DNA of 64,000 nucleotides, from NCBI GenBank assembly GCA_012798435.1, contig JAAZNF010000072.1, positions 62,001-126,000 of the forward strand. The letters run 5' to 3'. Below, in pieces: positions 1 through 7,603 of this stretch. This DNA is from Myxococcales bacterium. GTDB lineage: Bacteria > Myxococcota > B64-G9. Positions within the stretch are counted from its first letter, which is position 1; the number at the start of each line of letters is the position of its first letter. The position numbers and the translations under genes were made by a program. The notes below the pieces were generated by a model that searched no databases, was not told where the DNA came from, and was given only the letters and a program-made list of their open reading frames with translations.

Positions 1-453
1 AACGATGGAGCCACCGAGATAGGCGCCATCGGCGGAGATGGCGTCGAAGGTGGTGGCCGTGCCGAAGTCCACCACGATCATCGGCCCAGGGCGCCGCTCC
101 AGCGCCGCCACCGCGTTCACGATGCGGTCGGCGCCCACTTCTCGCGGATTCTCGTAGAGGATCTTCATGCCGGTCTTGATGCCCGGCCCCACCACCAGCG
201 GCTGGACCTTGAAGTACTTCTCCAGCATGCGCACGATGACCCACTCCACCGGCGGCACCACGCAGGAGACCGCCGCGGCGGTGACGTCGGCGGGCGTGAG
301 GTTCTCCATCGACAGGAACGAGCGCAGCACGCTGGCGTACTCGTCCACGCTGCGCTCGGGGGCGGTACCGAGGCGCCAGTGGTGCTTCAGCGCCTTCCCC
401 TCGAACACCCCCAGCACGATGTTGGTGTTGCCGATGTCGATGACGAGCAGCAT
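1..453 (-). CDS. coaX: Type III pantothenate kinase (3' end outside window)
   Basis: Phosphorylates pantothenate, the first step of CoA synthesis, in the cytoplasm. The visible 151 residues begin MLLVIDIGNTN, the ASKHA phosphate-1 motif of CoaX. Further on are an ExRVGADRIVNA-like segment (read here as REVGADRIVNA) and the VVDFGTATTFD phosphate-2 segment, followed by GAYLGGSI, where the window ends. The ATG at 453 lies 10 nt after the stop of the OmpA-like gene, so it is probably the last gene of a three-gene minus-strand operon. Type III kinases differ from CoaA and CoaW and are not feedback-inhibited by CoA (family knowledge). The C-terminal part cannot be assessed. Confidence 0.93.
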   Translation of the reverse strand, partial: MLLVIDIGNTNIVLGVFEGKALKHHWRLGTAPERSVDEYASVLRSFLSMENLTPADVTAAAVSCVVPPVEWVIVRMLEKYFKVQPLVVGPGIKTGMKILYENPREVGADRIVNAVAALERRPGPMIVVDFGTATTFDAISADGAYLGGSIV

Positions 454-463
454 CCTGGAAACC

Positions 464-1525
464 TCAGCGCGTCCGCCGCAGCTCCGCGGCGGGTTCGAGT
501 TTCTTCCAGCCGGCGTCGGCCCCGGGGACGTCCATGGGGGGCGGATCCGCCCCCAGGACATACTCGGCGCGGCGGTTGCGGGGCTCCGGGGTCTCGTCGG
601 GGGTAGGCACGCGCAGCGCCCGCTCGCCGAACCCCTGATAGAAGATGGGATGGTGAAAACCCTTCTGCCGGAAGTAGCGCGCGATGGAGAGCGCACGCCG
701 CTCCGAGAGGCCCTGGTTGTAGTCGGCCGCGGCCACCGTGTCGGTGTAGCCGGCGACGTAGAGTTTCACCGGCAGCAGCTTGCCGTACTTGGCCAGGCCC
801 TCCTGCAAGAGCTCGTAGCTCTGATCCAGCTTGGGCGCCTGCTCGGGCCGGATCTCGGCCGAGCCGGTTTCGAACTCCACCTCCTCGTGCGGGATGGACC
901 AGCGCCAGGGGATGAGCTCGAGCTTCTCGAAGATCTGGTTGAGGTCGTGGGCCACCAGTTCGATCTTGAGAACCTTGCCGTCCTTCTGCGTCCAGTCGAC
1001 GGTGTAGGGCGGCTTGCCGCGCGGGATGTTCACGCTCCCCTGCCCCAGGCGCGAGCCGTCCTCGCCGGTGATGACGTAGTCGACCTTCGCTAGTGGCCGG
1101 CTGGACTGCAAGAGGAGGGTGTGGGCGTCGAGCTTGAGGTCCCCTTGTCGGACGGCGAGGCCCAACCCGCACACTACCTCGGTGCCGAAGTCGAGCGTCA
1201 TGCTGCCGCTCTCGCCCGAGGGCAGCGCCACGTGGATCGTGCCGCGGTAGTGGTACACGCCGGAGGTATCCGGCAGCTCGTAGGTGCGCTTGGAGCCGCG
1301 CGGGACGTTGCCCTCCTCGCGCAAGAACTTCTCCCCGTCGTCGCGCAGCAGGTCCACCACCAGGCTCTCCAGGTCCTGGTTCACCTGGAGGACCAGGGTG
1401 GGCTTCTTGCCGGCCGGGACCTTGTCGTTCACGCTCACGGTGATGACCTGTTCGGCCGCCCGGCTCGTCGCCGCGTCGACGGCCACCAGCAAGAAGAACG
1501 TCGAAAGAGCCGCCGCCGTCCTCAT
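464..1525 (-). CDS. OmpA-C-like peptidoglycan-binding secreted protein
   Basis: A 353-residue exported protein. The start at 1525 is supported by a GGAGAG ribosome site 4-9 nt upstream and by the signal peptide that follows (hydrophobic stretch at residues 4-16, AxA-type site near residue 23). Longer in-frame extensions read into repeat DNA and are rejected. The middle carries beta-rich segments of unknown type. The last 130 residues contain an OmpA-like domain: a FETGSAEI segment, VAGYTDT, LSERRALSIARYF and RNRRAEYVL, which normally binds diaminopimelate in peptidoglycan. It is probably periplasmic, since no barrel or lipobox is visible. Its ATG overlaps the stop of the upstream zinc-finger gene by 4 nt (ATGA). 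Confidence 0.85.
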   Translation of the reverse strand: MRTAAALSTFFLLVAVDAATSRAAEQVITVSVNDKVPAGKKPTLVLQVNQDLESLVVDLLRDDGEKFLREEGNVPRGSKRTYELPDTSGVYHYRGTIHVALPSGESGSMTLDFGTEVVCGLGLAVRQGDLKLDAHTLLLQSSRPLAKVDYVITGEDGSRLGQGSVNIPRGKPPYTVDWTQKDGKVLKIELVAHDLNQIFEKLELIPWRWSIPHEEVEFETGSAEIRPEQAPKLDQSYELLQEGLAKYGKLLPVKLYVAGYTDTVAAADYNQGLSERRALSIARYFRQKGFHHPIFYQGFGERALRVPTPDETPEPRNRRAEYVLGADPPPMDVPGADAGWKKLEPAAELRRTR

Positions 1526-1761
1526 TCGCTCTCCTTTTCCGACTCTTCGCGCTGCTTGCGATCCATCTCGGCGTCCTCCTCGCGCAGGTACTGCGAGTGC
1601 AAGCCGCCCGTGTGCTGGACGAGATGGTCGCCGCGAAGATCCTTCTGTGAGCGCCGGGGCACGGTGGCGCAGCGCACGCAGGTGGTCGTCCCCGGCACCG
1701 CCTTGAGGCGCGCCGGGGGGATCGCTTCGCCGCAGCTCACGCAGTACACCGGCTCGCTCAC
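1522..1761 (-). CDS. Small DksA/TraR-type C4 zinc-finger protein
   Basis: A 79-residue protein with the pattern CVSCGEAIPPARL ... CVRC: four cysteines spaced as in the zinc finger of DksA/TraR proteins, with the conserved Gly-Glu-x-Ile-Pro turn. It lacks the long N-terminal coiled coil of true DksA. The C-terminal 25 residues are very acidic and basic (a run of Glu, Lys and Arg), so it is a short stand-alone finger. It is the first gene of the unit leading to the OmpA-like protein and coaX, and its stop overlaps the next start. Direct action on RNA polymerase is only an inference from the family. Confidence 0.72.
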   Translation of the reverse strand: MSEPVYCVSCGEAIPPARLKAVPGTTTCVRCATVPRRSQKDLRGDHLVQHTGGLHSQYLREEDAEMDRKQREESEKESE

Positions 1762-1870
1762 GCCGCCTCCCGCGCCGACGGGAGATTTTTACCACGAGCG
1801 CCGCCCGGCGACAACCGGTGAGCGGGAGATCGCATCGGAGAGCCCGGATACAAGATCTCCAAGATCTCTG

Positions 1871-1890
1871 CAAGGGGGCACGCCTCCTTG
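1871..1890. repeat. G5/C5 palindromic repeat, copy 1 (imperfect)
   Basis: Copy of the dispersed element with arms CAAGGGGGC / GCCCCCTTG around a 2-nt centre. Here the right arm has one change (GCCTCCTTG). It is in reverse orientation, followed by AACCCCC and a purine-rich tail to about 2010. That tail resembles the tail after the copy at 32957, sharing a CCAAGGAAAA block after an A-run. It lies in the 435-bp gap between the zinc-finger gene and the amylase gene. Confidence 0.75.
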
Positions 1891-2073
1891 AACCCCCGGG
1901 AAACAACCCGGAAAAACCTGCGAACAAGGAAAAAGCCCTGAGAAAACCCCGGAAAAAACCTTCTACCAAGGAAAATCCAGGAAAGATCTTCTGACAAGAT
2001 TGGTCCCCGAAAACTTGGATGCCCTCTTCGATGAAGAGGAGCGTGCCCGCATGCTCCTGATGTTGGCGATTTC

Positions 2074-2161
2074 AGCCGTAGCTCGCCTGCTGTCAAGGGT
2101 GAGCGAAGCGAATCCCGCAGGGAACGAAGGCCCTTGACAGCATAAGCCGAGCGGAGGCTAC
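2074..2161. repeat. Long-hairpin element A
   Basis: A 12-bp perfect inverted repeat (TGCTGTCAAGGG at 2088-2099 with CCCTTGACAGCA at 2131-2142) encloses a 31-nt loop. The loop itself holds TCCC/GGGA. The stem is extended outward by GCTCG (2081-2085) with CGAGC (2148-2152) and AGCC (2074-2077) with GGCT (2156-2159). The right flank (ACAGCATAAGCCGAG, then CGGAGGCT) nearly repeats at 13153-13178 beside a second long hairpin, which suggests a dispersed family. Confidence 0.65.
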
Positions 2162-2170
2162 CGGGGGGTT

Positions 2171-2190
2171 CACGGGGGCACGCCCCCGTG
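2171..2190. repeat. G5/C5 palindromic repeat, variant copy
   Basis: CACGGGGGC / GCCCCCGTG arms around a 2-nt centre. This is the dispersed palindrome with a compensating change in both arms (A-T to C-G), so pairing is kept. It is immediately downstream of the amylase stop codon and could act as its transcription terminator or 3' mRNA end. Confidence 0.65.
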
Positions 2191-2196
2191 CGAGAT

Positions 2197-4557
2197 TCAG
2201 GGCGCCTTGGGGACCAGGATGGCGGCGGTCTCGGCGGCGAGCGTGAAGGAGAGCCTCCCCGCGCTCACCGTGGCGGTGAGTGTCTGGGTCAGCGCGTCCT
2301 CGAAGATCTGCCCGTTCGCGACCCCCAGGCCCGATACGTCGAGGTCGAAGCTCTTTCCGGAGCCGAGCCGGTTGATGGCCACGAACACCGTCTCGCCCCC
2401 GCCCTGGCGCGCGAAGGCCAGATAGTCGCTGCCCGTCGCCAGCGCCGGCGGCCAGCTCCCGGTCCGCAGCGCCGGGTGGGCGGCGCGGACGCTGCCGAGC
2501 TTCTGCACGAAGGAGAGCGTCGCCTGCTCCAGCGCCGAGAGCTCGCCGAGAAAGCGCATCTTGCGCCGGTTGTCGGGATCGCCCGCGCCGCTCATGCCGA
2601 ACTCGTCGCCGTAGTAGATGAGCGGGATGCCGGGCAGGCCCATGAGGTAGGCGAAGGCCAGGCGCAGCCGCTCGTGGCCCTGGGCCGAGGCGTCGCCGGG
2701 GGGAGAGAGCCAGCCCAGCGCGATGTCCGAGGTGATGTCCCACACCCCGCAGCCGGTGTCGCCGGCGGCCAGCGAGGCGAAGCGGGCGATGTCGTGGTTG
2801 CCGAGGAAGTTCGACATGATGGCCGCCTCGCCGTAGGTGGCCTTGGCGGATCGCACGGCCGCGTCCATGCTCGAGAGCGGAATCTCCTGCGTGGCGAAGC
2901 CCTGCAGGATCTGCAGGTTGGCCGGGAAGTCGAACTGCCCGTGGATCAGCGTATCCCCGATGAAGCTCTTGATGAGCGAAGCGTCCCCGGTGAAGGTCTC
3001 GCCCACCATGTAGAACGGGATGCCGGTGAGCTCGATCTCCTCGCGCAAGCGCGAGCGCAGCGCGGTGAGGAAGGCGCGGTTGACGTGCTTCACCGCGTCC
3101 ACCCGGAAGCCGTCCGCGCCGGTGCGCCGGATCCAGTCGAGGGCCATGTCCGTCATGACCTGCACCGCCCCGGCCTTGGTGTAGTCGAGATCGGCGAGGT
3201 AGGCGGTGAACCAGCAGCGCTCGGGATCGGTGTCCCAACCCACGTTCTGGCAGATGTGCTCGCCGCCGTGACCGGCGTAGTTGAAGTACTCCGGGTGTTG
3301 CTGGTAGAGCGGCGAGGCGGTGTGCACGTGGTTGGCGGTGAAGTCGAGCAGCACGCGGATGCCCTTCTGGTGGGCGGCGCTGACCAGCCCGCGCAGCTCC
3401 TCCTCGGTGCCGAAGCGCTCCTCCACCCGGTCGAGGTTCACCGGCCAGTAGCCGTGGTAGGCGGTGTAGCGCATGGGCACGGTCGCCATGTTCGCCGGGT
3501 TCATGTTGCAGTAGTGCTCGTTGGCCCGGCCGCCGTCCTCGTAGCCGTCCAGGTTGTCCACCGGCCAGGAGATCCAGAGGGCGTTCACCCCGAGCGCGTC
3601 GAAGTACCCCCCCTCGATCTTCTGCCGGATGCCCGCGAAGTCGCCGCCCGTGAAGTTCACCCGCGCGTCCACCCCGGCCACCGGCGCGTCGTTGGCGGCG
3701 TTCCCATTGGCGAATCGATCGGTCATGACGAAGTACAGCACCGCGTCGCGCCAATCGGCGCTCACGCCCAGGTAGAACTTGAGCAGCACCTCGGGGGCGA
3801 CGCTGCCGTCGGTGGCGCGGGCCGAGACCCGGAGATCGTGGATCCCGCGCGCGAGCCCGCTCGCCTGCACCGTGATGGTGTCGCCGGACACAGACACGGC
3901 GGCGCCGGGAAGATCGGCGAAGTCGAGCGAGGCCCGCACCGAGGCCGGATCGAGCGAGAGTTCCTCGGGCTCGAGGGCCAGAACGGCCCCAAGCGAGGTC
4001 GCGTCGTTCTGGTGGGAAACGACGCGCAACTTGGCGCCGCACTGGATGACGAGCACGGAGTTCTTGCCGCCGTAGCCGTCGTCCACCTGGTCGGGGTTGT
4101 TGGGATCGGGGATCCAGCTCCCGTCCACGATGAACTTGTACTGGTGCGTGCCGGGCTCGACCACCCGGGTCACGCTCCACTCGCCGTCCTGTTCGGGATC
4201 GCTCATGGGCCAGGCCCCGGCGGCCTCGCTGGCGGGCCAGCCGTTGAAGGAGCCGGACACGAGCACGCTGGCCACGGCGCCACCGGGCCGGTAGCGGAAG
4301 GTGGTCTCGCCGCAAGGATGGACCGGGCCGTTGTCGCCGCCCGCATCACCGCCGTCCGGGCCGGCGTCGAGCCCCGTATCGCCGGCGTCCAGCCCACCGT
4401 CGTCCGGAAGCCCACCGCCGTCGTCGGTGCTCACGCTCCCGTCATCGGTGGGAACCTCTCCGTCGCCATCGGTCCCGGCGTCGCCCGGCTGCCCGGGACC
4501 GAAGCACCCCGTGCCCGCGATGAACAAGATCCACAACCATACGCTCGCATGCTTCAT
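2197..4557 (-). CDS. GH13 alpha-amylase-family lipoprotein with N-terminal starch-binding-type domain
   Basis: A 786-residue glycoside hydrolase, predicted to be exported and lipid-anchored (hydrophobic start, Cys at residue 18 in a loose lipobox). Residues 20-80 are a low-complexity Asp/Gly linker. About 85-175 resembles a CBM48-type beta-sandwich (SGSFNGW, YKFIVDGSW). The TIM barrel shows the four GH13 regions: DFTANHV, GFRVDAVKHV (nucleophile Asp), VGETF (acid/base Glu) and FLGNHD (transition-state Asp), so it should be active on alpha-glucans. A C-terminal beta domain ends the protein. It is a single gene, divergent from the TauE pair. Exact specificity (amylase, maltogenic or cyclomaltodextrinase-like) cannot be read from the sequence. 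Confidence 0.9.
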   Translation of the reverse strand: MKHASVWLWILFIAGTGCFGPGQPGDAGTDGDGEVPTDDGSVSTDDGGGLPDDGGLDAGDTGLDAGPDGGDAGGDNGPVHPCGETTFRYRPGGAVASVLVSGSFNGWPASEAAGAWPMSDPEQDGEWSVTRVVEPGTHQYKFIVDGSWIPDPNNPDQVDDGYGGKNSVLVIQCGAKLRVVSHQNDATSLGAVLALEPEELSLDPASVRASLDFADLPGAAVSVSGDTITVQASGLARGIHDLRVSARATDGSVAPEVLLKFYLGVSADWRDAVLYFVMTDRFANGNAANDAPVAGVDARVNFTGGDFAGIRQKIEGGYFDALGVNALWISWPVDNLDGYEDGGRANEHYCNMNPANMATVPMRYTAYHGYWPVNLDRVEERFGTEEELRGLVSAAHQKGIRVLLDFTANHVHTASPLYQQHPEYFNYAGHGGEHICQNVGWDTDPERCWFTAYLADLDYTKAGAVQVMTDMALDWIRRTGADGFRVDAVKHVNRAFLTALRSRLREEIELTGIPFYMVGETFTGDASLIKSFIGDTLIHGQFDFPANLQILQGFATQEIPLSSMDAAVRSAKATYGEAAIMSNFLGNHDIARFASLAAGDTGCGVWDITSDIALGWLSPPGDASAQGHERLRLAFAYLMGLPGIPLIYYGDEFGMSGAGDPDNRRKMRFLGELSALEQATLSFVQKLGSVRAAHPALRTGSWPPALATGSDYLAFARQGGGETVFVAINRLGSGKSFDLDVSGLGVANGQIFEDALTQTLTATVSAGRLSFTLAAETAAILVPKAP

Positions 4558-4683
4558 GGCACCTTCCCTGGTTGCGGGTATTTCTGGCAGAGCCAGGCCG
4601 AAAAATCAACGGCGGAACGCTTCGGGATGGTTGCTTTGCCGCCCGCTTCGCGCCACCATGGGCGCGTGAGCGGATGGGAGTTC

Positions 4684-5451
4684 ATGTACGTGCTCGCCGG
4701 CGGTTTCGGCGCCGGGCTGCTCGGAGCGCTCATGGGCCTGGGCGGCGCCATCGTGGCCATCCCCTACCTCAACCTCCTGCTCGCCGTGCCCATGAACACC
4801 GCCGCGGCCTGCGGGCTGGTCTCAACGCTGGCCACCTCCTGCGGCGCCTCGGGCCGCAACCTGTGCCAGAACGACCTGGTTTCGGTGGACGCGGCTTTGC
4901 GCATCCAGCTCTTCACCGCGGCGGGCGGCCTGGCCGGCGGCTGGCTGGCCGGGGAGCTCCAGGGGCCGCTCCTCCAGATCCTGTTCGCCGTCATGCTGCT
5001 GTACGGCAGCGTCGAGGTGGGGCGCTCGCTGCGCCGCCGGGACCTCGACGAGGCCCCTCCGCGCCCGCCCGATGGCGCGCGCCTGAACCAGTCGCTCCTG
5101 CTCTTCTTCGGCGCCGGCGTGGTGTGCGGCCTGCTCGGCGTCGGCGGCGGGCTGATGGTGGTGCCGCTCTTGCACCTCTTCTTGCACCTGCCCTTCAAGG
5201 CGGCCGCGGCCACCAGCAACTTCATGATGGGCCTCACCGCGGTGCCGGCGCTCATCACCTACGTCGGGCGCGGCGAGCTGGATCTCACCCTGGCCATCCC
5301 CCTGGCCACCGGGGTGTGGCTGGGGGCGCGCCTGGGCTCCTTCTTGCTCGAGCAGTTGCAGAGCCGCCTGCTCAAGGTGATGTTCATCGGCCTCCTGCTG
5401 TTGAGCGCGGCGCAGATGGTGATGCGCGGCCTGGAGGGATTCGGGCCATGA
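4684..5451 (+). CDS. TauE/SafE-family membrane exporter
   Basis: A 255-residue polytopic inner-membrane protein made of two related halves. Each begins with a glycine-rich membrane segment (GLLGALMGLGGA near residue 15; CGLLGVGGGLMVVP near 145), the hallmark of TauE/SafE (UPF0721) permeases. These usually export sulfite, sulfoacetate or similar small anions. The ATG at 4684 follows a GGATGGGAG stretch; a GTG at 4666 is an alternative start. The long upstream reading frame is the antisense shadow of the amylase. The stop overlaps the next start by 4 nt, and the partner is DUF1634, a common pairing for this family. The substrate is unknown. Confidence 0.88.
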   Translation: MYVLAGGFGAGLLGALMGLGGAIVAIPYLNLLLAVPMNTAAACGLVSTLATSCGASGRNLCQNDLVSVDAALRIQLFTAAGGLAGGWLAGELQGPLLQILFAVMLLYGSVEVGRSLRRRDLDEAPPRPPDGARLNQSLLLFFGAGVVCGLLGVGGGLMVVPLLHLFLHLPFKAAAATSNFMMGLTAVPALITYVGRGELDLTLAIPLATGVWLGARLGSFLLEQLQSRLLKVMFIGLLLLSAAQMVMRGLEGFGP

Positions 5452-5786
5452 GCGATACGCGCGAGAACTCCGTCCTCGGCCGCGTCTTCCAGTGGGGAAG
5501 CGCCGCGGGGATCGCCGCGTCGTTCGGGGCGCTGCTTTCGCTGTTCGTCCGGGGCGAGGCGCCGGCCGGGCTGTCGTTGGCCGCGGCCTTCGAACCCGGG
5601 GCGCGCTTCCTGGAGCGGGCCCTGTGCGGCACGGGCATCCTGCTGCTCGCGCTGACGCCGCTCCTCGGGCTCGGCTACCTCTCGTGGCAGGCGATGCGGA
5701 CGGGGAACGCGCGCCGGGTCCGGCTTACGCTGGGGATCTTCGCCCTGTGCGCGCTGGCCGTCGCTACAACATTTTTTTCGAAGTAG
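5448..5786 (+). CDS. DUF1634 membrane protein
   Basis: A 112-residue protein with three hydrophobic segments (about 17-35, 60-80 and 88-108). It fits the DUF1634 family that regularly follows TauE/SafE exporters, and the 4-nt ATGA overlap says the two are translated together. Family role: probable accessory subunit of the exporter; no biochemistry is implied by the sequence. Its last 23 nt overlap the 3' end of the convergent glutaredoxin-like lipoprotein gene. Confidence 0.8.
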   Translation: MSDTRENSVLGRVFQWGSAAGIAASFGALLSLFVRGEAPAGLSLAAAFEPGARFLERALCGTGILLLALTPLLGLGYLSWQAMRTGNARRVRLTLGIFALCALAVATTFFSK

Positions 5787-6483
5787 GGTCCGCCGGGGAG
5801 GGCTGCAGGCGCTTCGCCAGCCGCACCAGCTGGTCCCGGTCGAAGCCGAGCAGAAGCTCGCCCGCCACGTCGAGCACCGGCACGCCGTTCACCCGCGCCT
5901 TGGCGCGCAGCGCCTTGCAGGCCACCTCCTGCTGCGCGCCGGGATCCTTCTCCACGTCCCGCTCGATAAAGGGGATGTGCTCCTTGCGCATGAAATCCGC
6001 CGCCACCTTGCACACCCCGCACCAGTCGGTCTTGTACAGCACCACCCGATCCGGGGGCGAGGGCGGCACGGCTTCGCACTCCGGGGGCATCACCCCCGAG
6101 GCCTTGACGGGGTCGCGCAGAAGGTCGCGCTCGAACTTGAAGCGGCTCACCACGGTGTAGGGGTAGCTCCCGTCTTCTTTTTTCCTGTTGAGGTCGGCGA
6201 CGTACAGGATGCTCTCGGAGCGGCGCTCTGCCGGCGAGAGCGCGGTGTCCACCACGATGACCTGGCCCCGGGCGCCCTCGGGCACGTCAGCGATCTTGTC
6301 CACCGTTGCGAAGCTGCCGTCCGCCATCAAGTAGGTGAACAGGAAGTGCTCGGCCTCGTCGGTGATACGCAGCGTAGCGAACTCCATCAGCCCGGCGTCG
6401 GGCGACGCGGCGGGCTCGACCCCCCGCTGGCAGGCGGCGGCCAGCAGCAGACACACGACGGCGAGTGCCACCCTCGGCTTCAT
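5764..6483 (-). CDS. Lipoprotein with C-terminal glutaredoxin-like domain (CGVC)
   Basis: A 239-residue predicted lipoprotein: short basic start, hydrophobic segment, Cys at about residue 20 (LAAACQR). Residues 150-235 form a glutaredoxin/thioredoxin-fold domain with the dithiol site DWCGVC, a VP turn (NGVPVLDV) expected to be cis-proline, and a GFD near the end. The N-terminal half shares no recognised motif. It probably acts as a periplasmic thiol reductant or chaperone-like protein. Three in-frame starts exist (6483, 6495, 6522); the one at 6483 gives the most regular signal peptide but none has a strong ribosome site. Its 3' end overlaps DUF1634 tail to tail. Confidence 0.72.
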   Translation of the reverse strand: MKPRVALAVVCLLLAAACQRGVEPAASPDAGLMEFATLRITDEAEHFLFTYLMADGSFATVDKIADVPEGARGQVIVVDTALSPAERRSESILYVADLNRKKEDGSYPYTVVSRFKFERDLLRDPVKASGVMPPECEAVPPSPPDRVVLYKTDWCGVCKVAADFMRKEHIPFIERDVEKDPGAQQEVACKALRAKARVNGVPVLDVAGELLLGFDRDQLVRLAKRLQPSPADPTSKKML

Positions 6484-6546
6484 GCGAGGCGCCATTGTAG
6501 AAAGCGATCCCGCCGCGGTCAAGCGGCGATGTGGACATCCCCGCGC

Positions 6547-7398
6547 CTACCGGTAGAGGCGTCCCTCCCATCCCGGGGGCGGGTTTGAGAACCGCTCGTC
6601 GGGCGGAGGAGACGGCGGGGATGGCATGGGCAACAACGGTGGCCGCTGCGGCTCGCAGAAGTCTTTCAGGCCCGACCGGCACAACCCCTCGGCGTCGTCG
6701 TATTGCAAGAACAGGCGGGCCGTCGGGCGGCCGCTGTCGCGCACGAACTCGGTCTCCATGGCCCGCGAGCCCACCCGTTCTCCAAACTGCGTACCCAACC
6801 GGCCGCGGTCGGCGGCGACTTGCTTGGGCGCGCCCGCCGCGCGCAACTCGGCCTCCGGCAAGCTCCCGGGCGCGGGCGGCAGCGTCTCGGACCCGGTGGG
6901 TGAGCGCAACACGATGGGGCCTCGTGGCTCTTCCTTCTCGGTGAAGACCTCGGCCTCGATCCGGCCCAGCTCGCCCGGCGTGCCCATGCGGGAGGCGTAG
7001 GCGTCCTCGCGCGAAGTGAAGCGGAAGGCCGCCACCGCCTCCAGGCTGGTGCGCCAACCCTCGATGTCGATGGCGCTGAAAGGCGCCACCACGTAGCCAC
7101 GCCGATCCGGATCGAAGGGCCGGCCATCGATGACGTCCCGGCCATCCACCGCCACCACCACCTCCACCCGCCGGGGGCTGTCATTGACGAACCGCACGGC
7201 GTAGGGCAGCCCGTTCTGCCCCGCGACGTAGCTTCGGCCCCGGTGCTCGACCACCGGAAGCGCCACGCCGCCGACCACCAGCTCGAGGCGGTACCCCTCT
7301 TTGCGCTTCTCGTCCCGCCAGACGTTCCGGCCGCCGGTGGCGCAGGAGGAGGCAAGGCAGGCCACGAGCGAAACCAGGATCGGCGTACGGAAGGTCAT
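6547..7398 (-). CDS. Predicted lipoprotein of unknown function
   Basis: 283 residues. The start at 7398 is fixed by an AAGGAG site 7 nt upstream and opens a lipoprotein signal (MTFRTPILVSLVACLASSC, lipobox-type Cys at 19). Residues 20-140 look like a compact beta-rich domain (ELVVGGVALPVVEHRGRSYV, VVVAVDGRDVIDG). The C-terminal third is rich in Pro and charged residues and ends with a proline-rich stretch. I do not recognise the family, although the N-terminal part resembles proteins with a gamma-glutamyl-like or Ig-like fold only vaguely. It is separate from the neighbouring lipoprotein by 63 nt on the same strand. Confidence 0.7.
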   Translation of the reverse strand: MTFRTPILVSLVACLASSCATGGRNVWRDEKRKEGYRLELVVGGVALPVVEHRGRSYVAGQNGLPYAVRFVNDSPRRVEVVVAVDGRDVIDGRPFDPDRRGYVVAPFSAIDIEGWRTSLEAVAAFRFTSREDAYASRMGTPGELGRIEAEVFTEKEEPRGPIVLRSPTGSETLPPAPGSLPEAELRAAGAPKQVAADRGRLGTQFGERVGSRAMETEFVRDSGRPTARLFLQYDDAEGLCRSGLKDFCEPQRPPLLPMPSPPSPPPDERFSNPPPGWEGRLYR

Positions 7399-7543
7399 CA
7401 GCGGCTCCTTTCGGCGAGGTACCACAGACTATATACGACCGAGGAAAGATCGGGGTCTACCCTGAGGAACCACCCACCATGGCGACCATAGCGAACGGGT
7501 CCAGTCGCCTCTCTCTCAGAGGAGCAGGGCGGATGGAACGGAA

Positions 7544-7571
7544 TTTACCCGGCCGGGGGATGTGGTATAGT
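7544..7571 (+). promoter_or_regulatory. Sigma-70-type promoter of the msbA operon
   Basis: TTTACC at 7544-7549, 16-nt spacer, TATAGT at 7566-7571. Transcription would start near 7578, leaving a short leader that contains GGAGGT at 7587-7592 ahead of the msbA ATG at 7604. Confidence 0.55.
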
Positions 7572-7603
7572 CGGCGCGCTTTTTTCGGAGGTGTGTTCCA
7601 GGC

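Noticed and set aside
464-1969. Longer start (1969) for the OmpA-like gene
   Set aside because: The extension translates repeat DNA and the overlapping zinc-finger gene out of frame; the 1525 start has ribosome site and signal peptide.
2188-4683. A plus-strand open frame of over 800 codons across the amylase gene, leading into the TauE gene
   Set aside because: It is the antisense of a gene with all GH13 motifs; the translation is a low-complexity Arg/Ala/Gly/Val mix typical of GC-rich shadows.
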